Below are positions 18,357-27,823 of a DNA stretch of 64,000 nucleotides, one piece after another. Source of the DNA: Acetobacter pomorum (GTDB lineage Bacteria > Pseudomonadota > Alphaproteobacteria > Acetobacterales > Acetobacteraceae); contig NZ_PEBQ01000087.1 in assembly GCF_002738225.1 (NCBI RefSeq), positions 20,755-84,754 of the forward strand, written 5' to 3'. Every line of letters begins with the position of its first letter. Position 1 is the first letter of the stretch. The translations under genes and the position numbers were made by a program. The notes beneath the pieces are model-generated. The model worked only from the letters and a program-made list of their open reading frames with translations. It did no database searches and was not told where the DNA came from.

Positions 18357-21300
18357 TCCTCGCCCTCCTTACGTGCTGCATTCCACTCAGACACACGCGC
18401 CAGATGCGCGTAATCTGCAAACCGTGGCTCTCGCCCAGGATGGGGATGAGAAAGATAAGGCTGATCTGGCTGATCATAGGCAGCTATGCGCAACAGTAGA
18501 TTTTCCCAAGTTTGCTCGGCTAAATCTGTAAGACTTAGCTCTTCTCGTGTATGCACAGCAACTTCTTCCCCCGGCTCTGCCCCGCCTGTCAGACGCCAGT
18601 AAATGAGATTTGAAATTTCCTTTGAATGTTCAGGAACCTCCCTGAAACCTCCACGCAGAATCATGGCCGCTTCAAGCGGAAGCTGTGGGCTCCACCCCGC
18701 CATGACATCCTTGGCTGTTGGCAATGTGCCTGTTTTGTAATCCTGCACAATAACGTGCCCATCAACACTCAGTTCTATACGATCTGCCCGACCCACAAGA
18801 TCAAACTTACCGCCTGGAGCATCTGTAATACTGACACGCCCACGAACTTCCGTCAGAATAGCCTGCGGCACACCATACTTGCTCCGCCGTTTTTCTTCAG
18901 CTTGTGCAACCCATCGGGCAATACGCATCAATCTGGGGCGCCACCATGCACGCAAGGCTGGACGCAAAACATGTTCTTGCAAACTTTCCTGAAATAGTTT
19001 GCATAATTTATTTTCCGAATTATCTGGCCATGTCACGCCGTAGGCTTTTATCCAGCGCTCCAACGCCTTATGCACGATCATGCCATAATCTGATGCATCT
19101 GCCGCTTCTTCAAGTTCTGGTAAAACTTCAAGTTTTAGAATGTGTTTTGCATAAATAGCATAAGGGTCTCTAACCCATGTTTCTATTTCTGTTACGCTCA
19201 AACGCCGCGGACGGAGTGCAACAGGCGGCATGGGTTGCGGCGGACTCACGGGCGTTACAGGTCCATTAGGTTGATCCAGCTTCTGCAACCATATCAATGC
19301 AGGATGATTTGGAATATGTCCTTTCTGTCCCTCTAAAAATGCATCCATCCGCGTAAGCCATCTGGCAGGCACAACAGGCGCTCCCTCTCGCCGCCGCGCG
19401 CTGGAAAGGATGACAGTCTCTGCTGCCGCAGCACTTGCAAAAAAATCATGTGCAGCTTGTCCTACAGCCTGCTCAGGAGAAGGAAGCCCCATTCTGTGTC
19501 GCATCGGGCGGCTCATCCACGGGCCGGCATCTACTACAGGCGGCCACACACCTTCAGAAAGCCCACCAAGGATAACCGTTTCTGCTGTTTGCAACCGAGA
19601 TTCAAACAAACCCCAGATCAAAACACGTGGATGTAAGGCTTTGGGATCTCCCCCACGGCGCATGGCAACACGTTCTGGTGCCAGCACGGCCGTTAACAAG
19701 CCATCCAGAACGACAGGAGGCTGAGGAGGCAAAACTTCTGATGCCAGCATCAATTCTGTCAATTGGCTGGCAAGCATGTTTCCTTCTTCGCCTTGCCACA
19801 AACGTTCTACGGCACTTTCCTCATCTGTGCAGGCCAAACGCTCTACTGTTGCAATCAATGCAGCCAACAAGTCTGGCATTGGTGCACAATGCTGCTCTAT
19901 ATCTTGCGGAGTTTGTACGTTTGCGCCTGTTACATCGTGCTCCCAACCAAGAATAGGTTCCAAACAAAAAGTCAGACGCTGCATAAAAGCAGAAAGTGGC
20001 ACAGGCCCAAATGGCCGATCTGCCGTAATGCCACCTTCTAATTTGGCTTTTACTCTTTCATTCGAAGTTTCAAGAGCATTTTCTACCGCCTGACATAAGG
20101 CCGCAAAACCAGGTGGGGGAGCTGGGCCACGTAAAACAGCACGTTCCAAAAGGCGTGCCGTTGCACGGCAAGATCCTGATGAAAAACCACATGCAACCAA
20201 AGGATGTTTTAAAACACTTAGGAGAGATACTGGGGAAAAACGATTATCTACCATCTGGGCAACCAGACGCAACAAAACAGCAGCAGGCGTATCTACCAAA
20301 GATGAACCAGCACTATCATCTGCCAGAATACCCCAACGGGCCAATTCAGTTGCAACGCGGGATGCAAGCCCCCTATCTGGAGTGATCAGTGCAACACGAT
20401 GAGCAGGCTGTTGAATTGCATCACGCATAATCATGCTGATTGCAACGGCTTCCTCCTGCTGATCTGCGGCATCCAATCTATAAACGTTTTCTAGTTCCGC
20501 CCCCTCTGGTCGAGACCAATCATCTAAAGCTTCAGCAGGAAGAAGAATACGTGAAAGGGTTGCAGCACGTTCAGAACCTTCCCCCTCTCCTTCCCAAACC
20601 TGCACATTATCACGGGTGATTTGCAAATTTTTGAGTAAGGAGCTTAACCCAGCTTGGGGATGACTATCTGGTAAAGAAAGAAATGTCTCTTCCGCCATAA
20701 TCATGTCCAGACCCGGCAATATCACCTTGCCACATGGACACTCCAAAACGGCTTTAAGCACACTTATTGTAGGGGGCATAACATGGGTAAACCCGGCAGC
20801 CCATATTGGAGTCATGTCTCCCTGCTTTGCCAGATTACGCCATAAATCAGCTTGTGCATCCAACAATGCAACTTGCCTGGCTACGGGATTCATCACCCCA
20901 TTTTCCTTGAGCCATTCAGGCCATGCCTGTGTCACAATTTCTAAAAATCTTAAGATAATTTGCCAATGTTCTGCAAAATTTTCCTGCACAGCCTCCGGTA
21001 GACGTTCTGCCAGATTCACTCCAGCCCACTCGGCTTCATCCATAAGATCTGCCAGAGCTTTTGCCAAAGGCCATGCCTGATCCAGAGTTGGACGGGTGCC
21101 AAAAGCTTTGTCTGCTTGCAACACAAGCCGTGTTAGCACAGCCAACCGTGTCATCCCGCTTACAGCAGGTGGCAAGTCAAGTGCTTTCATGCCTCCTATG
21201 CCAGCAGATAATCCAAGCTCGGCTTCATCCAATGCACCAATAGGCACAATGCGGGGCAGCAGTACGCTTTGCCCATCCATGTAACGCACAAAGGCTTCGG

Positions 21301-21442
21301 TAAGCGCGCGGGCAGCACGCCTGCCGGGCAACACAATAATACCTTCTCCTATTGCTTCCACATCGTGATTTGCGGCTTCTATCCAACGCAAAGCCAGTTG
21401 ATCCAAAAAAGGAAGATGCGCGGGAATTGTTGTGATTTTCAT
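18353..21442 (-). CDS. addB: AddB helicase-like nuclease subunit
   Basis: Partner of AddA. The 1029-residue protein has the inactivated helicase-like N-terminal region expected for AddB. Its C-terminal RecB-family nuclease domain is clear, with EIETWVRDPYAIYAKHIL near the start and HVIVQDYKTGTLPTAKD holding the catalytic D...DYK residues. The ATG at 21442 overlaps the tsaE stop (ATGA) and is preferred over a longer open frame to 21493. No P-loop like that of AddA is obvious near the N-terminus, which is usual for alphaproteobacterial AddB. Confidence 0.93.
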   Translation of the reverse strand: MKITTIPAHLPFLDQLALRWIEAANHDVEAIGEGIIVLPGRRAARALTEAFVRYMDGQSVLLPRIVPIGALDEAELGLSAGIGGMKALDLPPAVSGMTRLAVLTRLVLQADKAFGTRPTLDQAWPLAKALADLMDEAEWAGVNLAERLPEAVQENFAEHWQIILRFLEIVTQAWPEWLKENGVMNPVARQVALLDAQADLWRNLAKQGDMTPIWAAGFTHVMPPTISVLKAVLECPCGKVILPGLDMIMAEETFLSLPDSHPQAGLSSLLKNLQITRDNVQVWEGEGEGSERAATLSRILLPAEALDDWSRPEGAELENVYRLDAADQQEEAVAISMIMRDAIQQPAHRVALITPDRGLASRVATELARWGILADDSAGSSLVDTPAAVLLRLVAQMVDNRFSPVSLLSVLKHPLVACGFSSGSCRATARLLERAVLRGPAPPPGFAALCQAVENALETSNERVKAKLEGGITADRPFGPVPLSAFMQRLTFCLEPILGWEHDVTGANVQTPQDIEQHCAPMPDLLAALIATVERLACTDEESAVERLWQGEEGNMLASQLTELMLASEVLPPQPPVVLDGLLTAVLAPERVAMRRGGDPKALHPRVLIWGLFESRLQTAETVILGGLSEGVWPPVVDAGPWMSRPMRHRMGLPSPEQAVGQAAHDFFASAAAAETVILSSARRREGAPVVPARWLTRMDAFLEGQKGHIPNHPALIWLQKLDQPNGPVTPVSPPQPMPPVALRPRRLSVTEIETWVRDPYAIYAKHILKLEVLPELEEAADASDYGMIVHKALERWIKAYGVTWPDNSENKLCKLFQESLQEHVLRPALRAWWRPRLMRIARWVAQAEEKRRSKYGVPQAILTEVRGRVSITDAPGGKFDLVGRADRIELSVDGHVIVQDYKTGTLPTAKDVMAGWSPQLPLEAAMILRGGFREVPEHSKEISNLIYWRLTGGAEPGEEVAVHTREELSLTDLAEQTWENLLLRIAAYDQPDQPYLSHPHPGREPRFADYAHLARVSEWNAARKEGEE

Positions 21443-21939
21443 ATGGCAGCTCCATCTTCTGCCATATCTGCTTTTTTCAGCCTTTCCTCCCACCCCGATA
21501 TGCGCACACGGCGCTGCCCCTCCGGCAAAACATCTATTTCAAGAGCGAGAGCATCATCAGGTAGCCAGTCTTCCAACCTCTGCGGCCATTCTACAAGCAC
21601 CACACCGTCTCGCGCCTCATCCCATCCCAGTTCTTCCAGTTCATCTGGGCTACCCAGACGCCATAAATCAAAGTGTGAGACAGCACATAAAGGGGCTTCG
21701 TAAGATTGCACCAAGGTATAGGTCGGGCTTGGCACCTCCAATTGTGGCATTTGGCAAAACGCACGCAAGAACGCACGCGCAAAAAGACTTTTTCCCGCGC
21801 CGAGCGGACCAGATAACAGAATGGCATCTCCCGCGCGGGCATATTCTGCCAGCTTTGCTGCCAGTTTTATCGTCGCATCTTCATTCTTCAGCAACATATT
21901 CCAAACCACGCCGCTTTTCTCCCCTGCTTGCCCAACCAT
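21439..21939 (-). CDS. tsaE: tRNA threonylcarbamoyladenosine biosynthesis ATPase TsaE
   Basis: TsaE is the small P-loop ATPase that drives the TsaBDE complex to make t6A37 in tRNAs reading ANN codons. The P-loop is SGPLGAGKS, followed by the switch-like VPSPTYTLVQSY segment and the FDLWRL motif. Up to 166 residues are encoded. A second ATG at 21897 would give a protein closer to the E. coli length, and neither start has a strong ribosome site, so the start is uncertain. It opens the tsaE-addB-addA unit. Confidence 0.9.
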   Translation of the reverse strand: MVGQAGEKSGVVWNMLLKNEDATIKLAAKLAEYARAGDAILLSGPLGAGKSLFARAFLRAFCQMPQLEVPSPTYTLVQSYEAPLCAVSHFDLWRLGSPDELEELGWDEARDGVVLVEWPQRLEDWLPDDALALEIDVLPEGQRRVRISGWEERLKKADMAEDGAAI

Positions 21940-22286
21940 TCATGCCACATCAAAAAATTGAGAGCTTTTTCCATTATGAACTTTGCATCATCACAAAAAC
22001 GTATGTGTGGATAATGAAAAGAAAACTTATTGTTATCTCATTGTTTAAAAATACTTTTTTTTTGAGACCTACATCACAAAACCCAAACAGAAATTAGCAA
22101 AATCTTAATGCTTCAGAATTATAATCGCTCATTCATATGCGCAAACAACATGATTGATCTGCACAAAACAAACTTTGAAATGAAATAATGTTTGTTTCTT
22201 TTTGAACACGCATAGGTTTAGTTATATCAACCATATGCAACCACAAGATGCATACCTGATTCTCTGAACCATAATGAGGTTCCACC
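21940..22286. promoter_or_regulatory. AT-rich divergent promoter region upstream of the CtrA-like regulator
   Basis: This 347-nt stretch has no supported gene and is much richer in A and T than its surroundings. It lies between divergent tsaE and the CtrA-like regulator, so it should hold both promoters. An 8-bp inverted repeat, AAACAAAC at 22166-22173 and GTTTGTTT at 22190-22197, lies about 90 nt before the regulator. No clear CtrA box (TTAA-N7-TTAA) was found. GAGG sits 7 nt before the regulator start. Confidence 0.4.
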
Positions 22287-23066
22287 ATGCGTATTGTACT
22301 TTTAGAAAATAATTTTACCTCCAGTCGGGAAATATTCTCGGCATTAACAAAATCCTCTTTTTCAGTAGATATGGTTCAGTCTGATCAGGCCGCTATCGAA
22401 TTACTTAGAAATTATGATTACGGCCTTGCCATTCTTCATCTGCAACACCCAGATATTTATGGATATGACATTCTGAGCACATTACGCTCTTTGAAAATAA
22501 TCATCCCTGTTATCGTTATTTCACCAATCAATACTCCGGCCGTAAAAATCAGGGCTTTTTCTGCAGGCGCTGATGATTACCTTGCAGAACCTTTTGATCC
22601 AACCGAGCTTACAGCCCGCGTACAGGCTATTTTACGACGTGCACATGGCTACGCCCATCCTATTGCGGAAATTGGCAATCTTACAGTTAACTTAGGCAAC
22701 CATACTGTAACAGCCAACAACAAGCAGATACACCTGACGTGCAAAGAGTTTGCCATCCTTGAACTGCTTATTTTACGTAAAGGAATGGCTCAAACCAAGG
22801 AAACGCTTCTAAACCATTTATATGGTGGCAGAGATGAACCTGATATTAAAATTATAGATGTTTTTATTTGTAAACTTCGCAAAAAACTACAAGCAGCCGG
22901 TATTGATAATCTTATTTCTACTGTATGGGGTAGAGGCTATATTCTGAACACCCCACAAACACAACAAATGCCTGCATCTTCATCTATGCCAGAAAAATCC
23001 ACTCAGCATACACAGCCCTCCGCAACACATACCAACCATCTTCATGCTGTAGGCGACAATGCATGA
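22287..23066 (+). CDS. CtrA-like OmpR-family regulator with a phosphorylation-dead receiver
   Basis: The DNA-binding half is strikingly like the cell-cycle regulator CtrA: LLNHLYGG, DEPDIKIIDVFICKLRKKL and VWGRGYIL match the CtrA winged helix almost residue for residue. The receiver half aligns over the same length but lacks the phosphorylation site. Where CtrA has E7-D8-D9 this protein has E7-N8-N9, the acceptor D51 is H51 (in AILHLQHPD), and the conserved lysine is E101 (in DDYLAEPF). Only S79 remains of the switch residues. A Ser/Thr/Gln/His-rich tail of about 35 residues ends in NA. It therefore probably binds CtrA-type sites without phosphorelay control, as an antagonist or a constitutive regulator; that role is inferred. 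It is a single gene, convergent with glmM. Confidence 0.88.
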   Translation: MRIVLLENNFTSSREIFSALTKSSFSVDMVQSDQAAIELLRNYDYGLAILHLQHPDIYGYDILSTLRSLKIIIPVIVISPINTPAVKIRAFSAGADDYLAEPFDPTELTARVQAILRRAHGYAHPIAEIGNLTVNLGNHTVTANNKQIHLTCKEFAILELLILRKGMAQTKETLLNHLYGGRDEPDIKIIDVFICKLRKKLQAAGIDNLISTVWGRGYILNTPQTQQMPASSSMPEKSTQHTQPSATHTNHLHAVGDNA

Positions 23067-23106
23067 CACTTCAGAATGGATTTTTACCGCACATAAGCTT
23101 CTTATT

Positions 23107-23134
23107 GGCAGAGAATTCTAAAAAATTCCCTGCC
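23107..23134. terminator. Stem-loop between the CtrA-like gene and glmM
   Basis: GGCAGAGAATT at 23107-23117 pairs with AATTCCCTGCC at 23124-23134 with one mismatch. An alternative 7-bp hairpin, GCCTGAA/TTCAGGC, overlaps it at 23132-23152 and includes the glmM stop. It is a probable bidirectional terminator between convergent genes. Confidence 0.5.
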
Positions 23135-23146
23135 TGAACATTGTCT

Positions 23147-24505
23147 TCAGGCTGGCACACGCACCTGTTCAAGCACGTCACACATCTGATCAACAACTTC
23201 ATCAACCAGATCAGCATCTTCAGCTTCTGCCATCACGCGCACCAAGGGTTCTGTACCACTTTTACGCAGCACCAAACGCCCGCGCCCAGCCAGACGCCGT
23301 TCAACATCAGCCTGACGTTTTTTGACCTCATCCAAGTCCAGCGGACAGGCGCCCCTATAACGCACATTTTTTAGTTTTTGAGGAAATGGCTGAAACATCC
23401 GGCATACTTCACTTGCCGGACGACCGTCCTGCACCAATACTGCCAGAATTTGCAGCGCAGCAATCAGACCATCTCCAGTGGTTGCAAAATCTGTCAACAC
23501 CATATGGCCAGATTGTTCACCACCAATGTTTGCCTGCCGCTCCAGCATACGTTCCACAACATAGCGGTCACCCACTGCCGTACGCTCCAGAGTGACACCC
23601 AGCTTTTCAAGGAACCGCTCCAGCCCCATATTGGACATCACAGTTGCCACAACAGCATTGCCAACCAAGCGTCCCTCACGCGCCCAAGACTGCGCAATAA
23701 GGGCCAGAATCTGATCACCATCAATCAGTTGGCCTGTTTCATCTGCAATCAGAACACGGTCTGCATCTCCATCCAGCGCGATGCCCAGATTGGCCTTATG
23801 TTTTACAACCGCCGCGCATAATGCCTCTGGATGTGTAGAGCCGCAATTTTCATTAATGTTTACGCCATTGGGCTCACATCCTATCCGGATAACTTCTGCC
23901 CCAAGTTCCCACAATGCTGTTGGCGCAACCCGATAGGCAGATCCGTTTGCGCAATCAATCACAATCTTCATGCCGTCCAAGCGCAATTTGCGGGGGAACG
24001 ATGCCTTGGCACTTTCTATATACCGACCGGCAGCATCATTCAGACGGGATGCGCGCCCAATATGCTCTGGCGTCGCCAGCCGTGCTGTAAGATCCTGATC
24101 CATCATGGCTTCAATTTCACTTTCATCCTGATCAGAAAGCTTGAAACCATCTGGACCAAACAGCTTAATACCATTGTCTCCAAAAGGATTATGAGAGGCA
24201 GAAATCATAACACCTAGATCGGCTCTGAGAGAACGTGTGAGCATGGCAATTGCCGGTGTTGGCAGCGGCCCAACCAGCGTGACATCCATACCCGCAGACA
24301 AAAAGCCCGAAACCATAGCGCTTTCGATCATGTAACCTGAAAGCCGCGTATCCTTTCCTAACAGAACGCTATGCCGATGATCACCCCGCTTGAAATGTAA
24401 CCCAGCTGCCTGCCCCAATTTTTGGGCAATTTCCACTGTCATTGGTGCAATATTAGCGGTGCCACGAATACCATCTGTTCCGAAAAAACGCTTCATTCTG
24501 CTCAT
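23147..24505 (-). CDS. glmM: Phosphoglucosamine mutase
   Basis: Converts glucosamine-6-phosphate to glucosamine-1-phosphate for UDP-GlcNAc, and so for peptidoglycan and LPS. The 452-residue protein has the opening FGTDGIRG, the phosphoserine loop [14 protein letters not shown], the metal-binding DGDADR and the phosphate-binding [12 protein letters not shown] near the C-terminus. All match GlmM rather than phosphomannomutase. The gene follows folP on the minus strand with a gap of about 125 nt. The ftsH-folP-glmM order is widespread in proteobacteria. Confidence 0.95.
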   Translation of the reverse strand: MSRMKRFFGTDGIRGTANIAPMTVEIAQKLGQAAGLHFKRGDHRHSVLLGKDTRLSGYMIESAMVSGFLSAGMDVTLVGPLPTPAIAMLTRSLRADLGVMISASHNPFGDNGIKLFGPDGFKLSDQDESEIEAMMDQDLTARLATPEHIGRASRLNDAAGRYIESAKASFPRKLRLDGMKIVIDCANGSAYRVAPTALWELGAEVIRIGCEPNGVNINENCGSTHPEALCAAVVKHKANLGIALDGDADRVLIADETGQLIDGDQILALIAQSWAREGRLVGNAVVATVMSNMGLERFLEKLGVTLERTAVGDRYVVERMLERQANIGGEQSGHMVLTDFATTGDGLIAALQILAVLVQDGRPASEVCRMFQPFPQKLKNVRYRGACPLDLDEVKKRQADVERRLAGRGRLVLRKSGTEPLVRVMAEAEDADLVDEVVDQMCDVLEQVRVPA

Positions 24506-24630
24506 TCCATTCTGTCCGCTTCAGACAGAAAAAGTCCGCCCTGCCATAAAGAACGGAACTGCCTTCTTGCGATCTTCTTTTATTTCCTAAAACGGTTTTG
24601 GGCAGGAAGGAACCTTGTTCAGGCAGGAAA

Positions 24631-25674
24631 TCAATTTTTTCCGTTCAGATATATTTCTCGCCACACATTTACAGCCTGCATCATACCTTTCACATCATGC
24701 ACGCGCAAAATCGGATGCCCTAAAGCCATAGCGGGAAAAGATGCTGCCTGCGTACCGGCATCCCGCAAATGTGGTATTTCTTCTCCGGTAAGAGTGCCGA
24801 TCATTCGTTTGCGCGAAACACCAAACACAATGCGGCAGCCCAGATTAGCCAGCAAAAGAATATGCCGTAGCAGATCCTTATTTTGCTCAAATGTTTTTGC
24901 AAAACCAAACCCGGGATCCACCATAATCCGATGCCGTGCAATTCCGCCTTTTTCAGCAACCTCAATCCGTTGTGCAAGTTCACGCACCACATCCACACTG
25001 ACATCTTCATACACGGCATGCTGCGCCATGGTTTGCGGCGTGCCGCGCATATGCATCAACACAACGCCACAATCCTGTGTCGCCAGAAAAGACAATGCGG
25101 CTTCATCATGTGCAAGAGCTGTTACATCGTTAATAATACGCGCCCCTGCCTTTAAGGCACACTTCATCACATAACTCTTCCGCGTATCTACAGAAACAGC
25201 CACATCTGGCAATTCTGTTTGTAACGCGGCAAGAACAGGGCCAATACGTTTCCATTCCTCTTCCGGTGTTACAATGGCTGCGCCTGGACGTGTGCTTTCT
25301 CCACCAATATCCAGCACGGTTGCGCCAGAACGCAACATTTCACGCGCTTTCAATATGGTCTGATCAATATCCCCAAACTGACCGCCATCGCTAAAACTAT
25401 CTGGGGTGATATTCAAAATCCCCATCACTTGAGGGCCTTCCGGCAAAACAACCGCCGGGACGGAATGCGTTATCCGCTTAAGTTCTGATGCCCAATCTTG
25501 CGGCACTTTATGCGCAGACATTAACCCAACGGTCTGATACCCCTCTATCAAACGGGCAAATGTAAATGCCACCGGACCACCGCATAACGGTAAAGCATCA
25601 CCTTGCCTGATAGCCTTCTGCGCTATGCTGCCATAGACAAGCCCCAAGGGTTCAATCAGCCGCAAACACATCAT
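24631..25674 (-). CDS. folP: Dihydropteroate synthase with an N-terminal extension
   Basis: Joins 6-hydroxymethyl-dihydropterin diphosphate and p-aminobenzoate, the sulfonamide target. The TIM-barrel core starts at VMGILNITPDSFSDGG, with DIGGESTRPGA, SVDTRKSYV, IINDVTAL and the terminal RVHDVKGMMQAV segment. About 80 residues precede the core, roughly 60-70 more than in E. coli FolP; this part contains LCGGPVAFTFARLIEGYQTVG and has no assigned role. The frame is open to 25728, but the extra 18 codons run through the ftsH terminator, so the start is set at the ATG at 25674. Confidence 0.92.
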   Translation of the reverse strand: MMCLRLIEPLGLVYGSIAQKAIRQGDALPLCGGPVAFTFARLIEGYQTVGLMSAHKVPQDWASELKRITHSVPAVVLPEGPQVMGILNITPDSFSDGGQFGDIDQTILKAREMLRSGATVLDIGGESTRPGAAIVTPEEEWKRIGPVLAALQTELPDVAVSVDTRKSYVMKCALKAGARIINDVTALAHDEAALSFLATQDCGVVLMHMRGTPQTMAQHAVYEDVSVDVVRELAQRIEVAEKGGIARHRIMVDPGFGFAKTFEQNKDLLRHILLLANLGCRIVFGVSRKRMIGTLTGEEIPHLRDAGTQAASFPAMALGHPILRVHDVKGMMQAVNVWREIYLNGKN

Positions 25675-25696
25675 CTCTTCTGCTCTTTCCAAACAA

Positions 25697-25724
25697 AAAG
25701 AGGCGACATTTCTGCCGCCTCTTT
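25697..25724 (-). terminator. Rho-independent terminator of ftsH
   Basis: On the minus strand a 9-bp stem, AAAGAGGCG and CGCCTCTTT, with a 10-nt loop is followed by TTTTTG. It lies 25 nt after the ftsH stop and 22 nt before folP. Confidence 0.8.
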
Positions 25725-25748
25725 CCACTTTACATCTTTATTTGAAAG

Positions 25749-27686
25749 TTAGCTTGGCTGCGGAACCGGAGCAGGACCGCCACTGCCATTTTCTGGTTTA
25801 TCCGAAGCTTGCGCATCTGGACCACCAACCTGAGGCACGGAAGACCGCCGGTTAACCGGACCGCTTTCTTCCTCTTCCTTACGTTCGATAGGCTGCCCAC
25901 GCATGATCTGACGAATTTCTTCACCGCTCAGGGTTTCGTATTCCAGCAGAGCTTCTGCCAGCCGGCGCAGTTCATCAATATGATCATGCAGGTAGTTCCG
26001 TGCCTGCACATAGGCCTCATCTACAAGCCGGCGAACTTCTTCATCAATTTCACGGGCTGTTTCTTCCGAGAAGTTGCGTGAAGCCCCGGCAAAGAAACCA
26101 CCATTCTGATCATCATCCGCATAGGCAATCATGCCCAGCTTGTCGCTCATGCCCCACTCGGTCACCATGCTGCGAGCCACACGGGTTGCCATTTTAATGT
26201 CACCCATGGCGCCGTTGCAGACGTTATCCTTACCGTAGATAACTTCTTCCGCAACACGGCCACCCATAGCCACAACAAGATGCGCAAACGCATTTTTCTT
26301 GCTCATGGACAGGCGATCATCTTCTGGCAGCCGCATCACCATACCCAATGCACGGCCACGAGGCACAATGGTTGCCTTATGGATAGGCTCACTTTCCGGA
26401 ACCAGAACAGCCGTAATGGCATGCCCTGCTTCATGGTAAGCTGTGCGCCGCTTTTCATCATCACTCATGATGAGGGAGCGACGTTCAACACCCATCAGCA
26501 CCTTGTCTTTTGCATCTTCAAATTCACGCATGGAAACAGTGCGCCGACCCAGACGGGCAGCGGCCAGCGCTGCTTCGTTCACCAGGTTGGCCAGATCAGC
26601 ACCAGAGAAGCCAGGCGTGCCACGGGCAATAATGCGTGGGTCCACATCAGATGCCAAAGGCACCTTGCGCATATGCACCCGCAGAATTTTTTCACGGCCA
26701 GACACATCCGGGTTTGGCACCACAACCTGACGGTCAAACCGACCAGGGCGCAGCAATGCGGGGTCAAGCACATCCGGACGGTTGGTGGCTGCAATCAGGA
26801 TCACACCTTCATTGCTTTCAAAACCATCCATCTCAACCAGCATCTGGTTCAGTGTCTGTTCGCGTTCATCATTGCCGCCACCCATGCCAGCACCACGATG
26901 GCGCCCTACAGCATCAATTTCGTCAATAAAGATAATGCAGGGGGCTGCTTTTTTGCCCTGCTCGAACATGTCACGCACACGGGATGCGCCAACACCTACG
27001 AACATTTCCACAAAGTCAGAACCAGAGATGGTGAAGAACGGTACATTGGCTTCACCCGCAATGGCACGTGCCAGCAAGGTTTTACCCGTTCCCGGCGGCC
27101 CAACAAGCAACACCCCCTTGGGGATCTTACCGCCCAGGCGCGTAAACTTTTGTGGGTCCTTCAGGAAATCCACAATTTCCTGCAATTCACCCTTGGCTTC
27201 ATCAATCCCGGCCACATCCTCAAATGTGACGCGGCCATGCTTTTCTGTCAGCATCTTGGCGCGAGATTTCCCAAAACCCATGGCGCGGCCACCAGCGCCC
27301 TGCATCTGCCGCATCATGAACAGCCATGCCGCCACCAACAGGATAATGGGCAAGGAATTCAGGAAGTAACGCAGCAGCGGGCTGCCTTCCTGCTCCAGTG
27401 GTTTGGCAACAACCTCCACGCCCTTCCCTACCATGCGGGTAACAAGAGAAGGATCCAGAGGGGCATAGGTTTCAAATGCCGTGCCATCAGTTAACGTGCC
27501 GGAAATATTGTGATTTTGCATCACAACAGACCGAACATGCCCTGTATCCACATCAGCAATGAAGTCCGAATATGCCAGCTGCTGTGCAGCGTGCTGCGTG
27601 CTCCCCGGCTGGAACATGTTTACAAGCAACAGCAGCAGCAGGATAATGCTGACCCACAGCGCCAGATTGCGGCCTAAATTGTTCAT
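25749..27686 (-). CDS. ftsH: ATP-dependent zinc metalloprotease FtsH
   Basis: A membrane-anchored AAA+ protease that degrades misfolded membrane proteins and regulators such as LpxC and sigma-32. The 645-residue protein has two N-terminal transmembrane segments (about residues 8-25 and 109-125) around a periplasmic domain. The AAA+ module has Walker A GPPGTGKT at 196-203, [11 protein letters not shown] and the SRH region [19 protein letters not shown]. The zinc site is HEAGH near residue 418. A hydrophilic Glu/Pro-rich tail ends it. tilS lies upstream at 138 nt, the classic tilS-ftsH pair. Confidence 0.97.
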   Translation of the reverse strand: MNNLGRNLALWVSIILLLLLLVNMFQPGSTQHAAQQLAYSDFIADVDTGHVRSVVMQNHNISGTLTDGTAFETYAPLDPSLVTRMVGKGVEVVAKPLEQEGSPLLRYFLNSLPIILLVAAWLFMMRQMQGAGGRAMGFGKSRAKMLTEKHGRVTFEDVAGIDEAKGELQEIVDFLKDPQKFTRLGGKIPKGVLLVGPPGTGKTLLARAIAGEANVPFFTISGSDFVEMFVGVGASRVRDMFEQGKKAAPCIIFIDEIDAVGRHRGAGMGGGNDEREQTLNQMLVEMDGFESNEGVILIAATNRPDVLDPALLRPGRFDRQVVVPNPDVSGREKILRVHMRKVPLASDVDPRIIARGTPGFSGADLANLVNEAALAAARLGRRTVSMREFEDAKDKVLMGVERRSLIMSDDEKRRTAYHEAGHAITAVLVPESEPIHKATIVPRGRALGMVMRLPEDDRLSMSKKNAFAHLVVAMGGRVAEEVIYGKDNVCNGAMGDIKMATRVARSMVTEWGMSDKLGMIAYADDDQNGGFFAGASRNFSEETAREIDEEVRRLVDEAYVQARNYLHDHIDELRRLAEALLEYETLSGEEIRQIMRGQPIERKEEEESGPVNRRSSVPQVGGPDAQASDKPENGSGGPAPVPQPS

Positions 27687-27823
27687 CTTGCCCGTATATC
27701 CATACCTAGTGCGAGAATGCCGGAATTGTCTTTATCTGACCGGCTGCCGCAGAAAAAAGCAACCTCTCCCTTTATTAAATGGGAGGCCACCTGCGTATTC
27801 CTAGTCTGCGAGCTGCACATATT

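Noticed and set aside
21940..22286. CtrA-binding site in the regulator's own promoter
   Set aside because: No TTAA-N7-TTAA pair was found in this stretch.
26280..27494. Plus-strand open frame of about 404 codons
   Set aside because: It is the antisense shadow of ftsH; no ribosome site and no recognisable domain.
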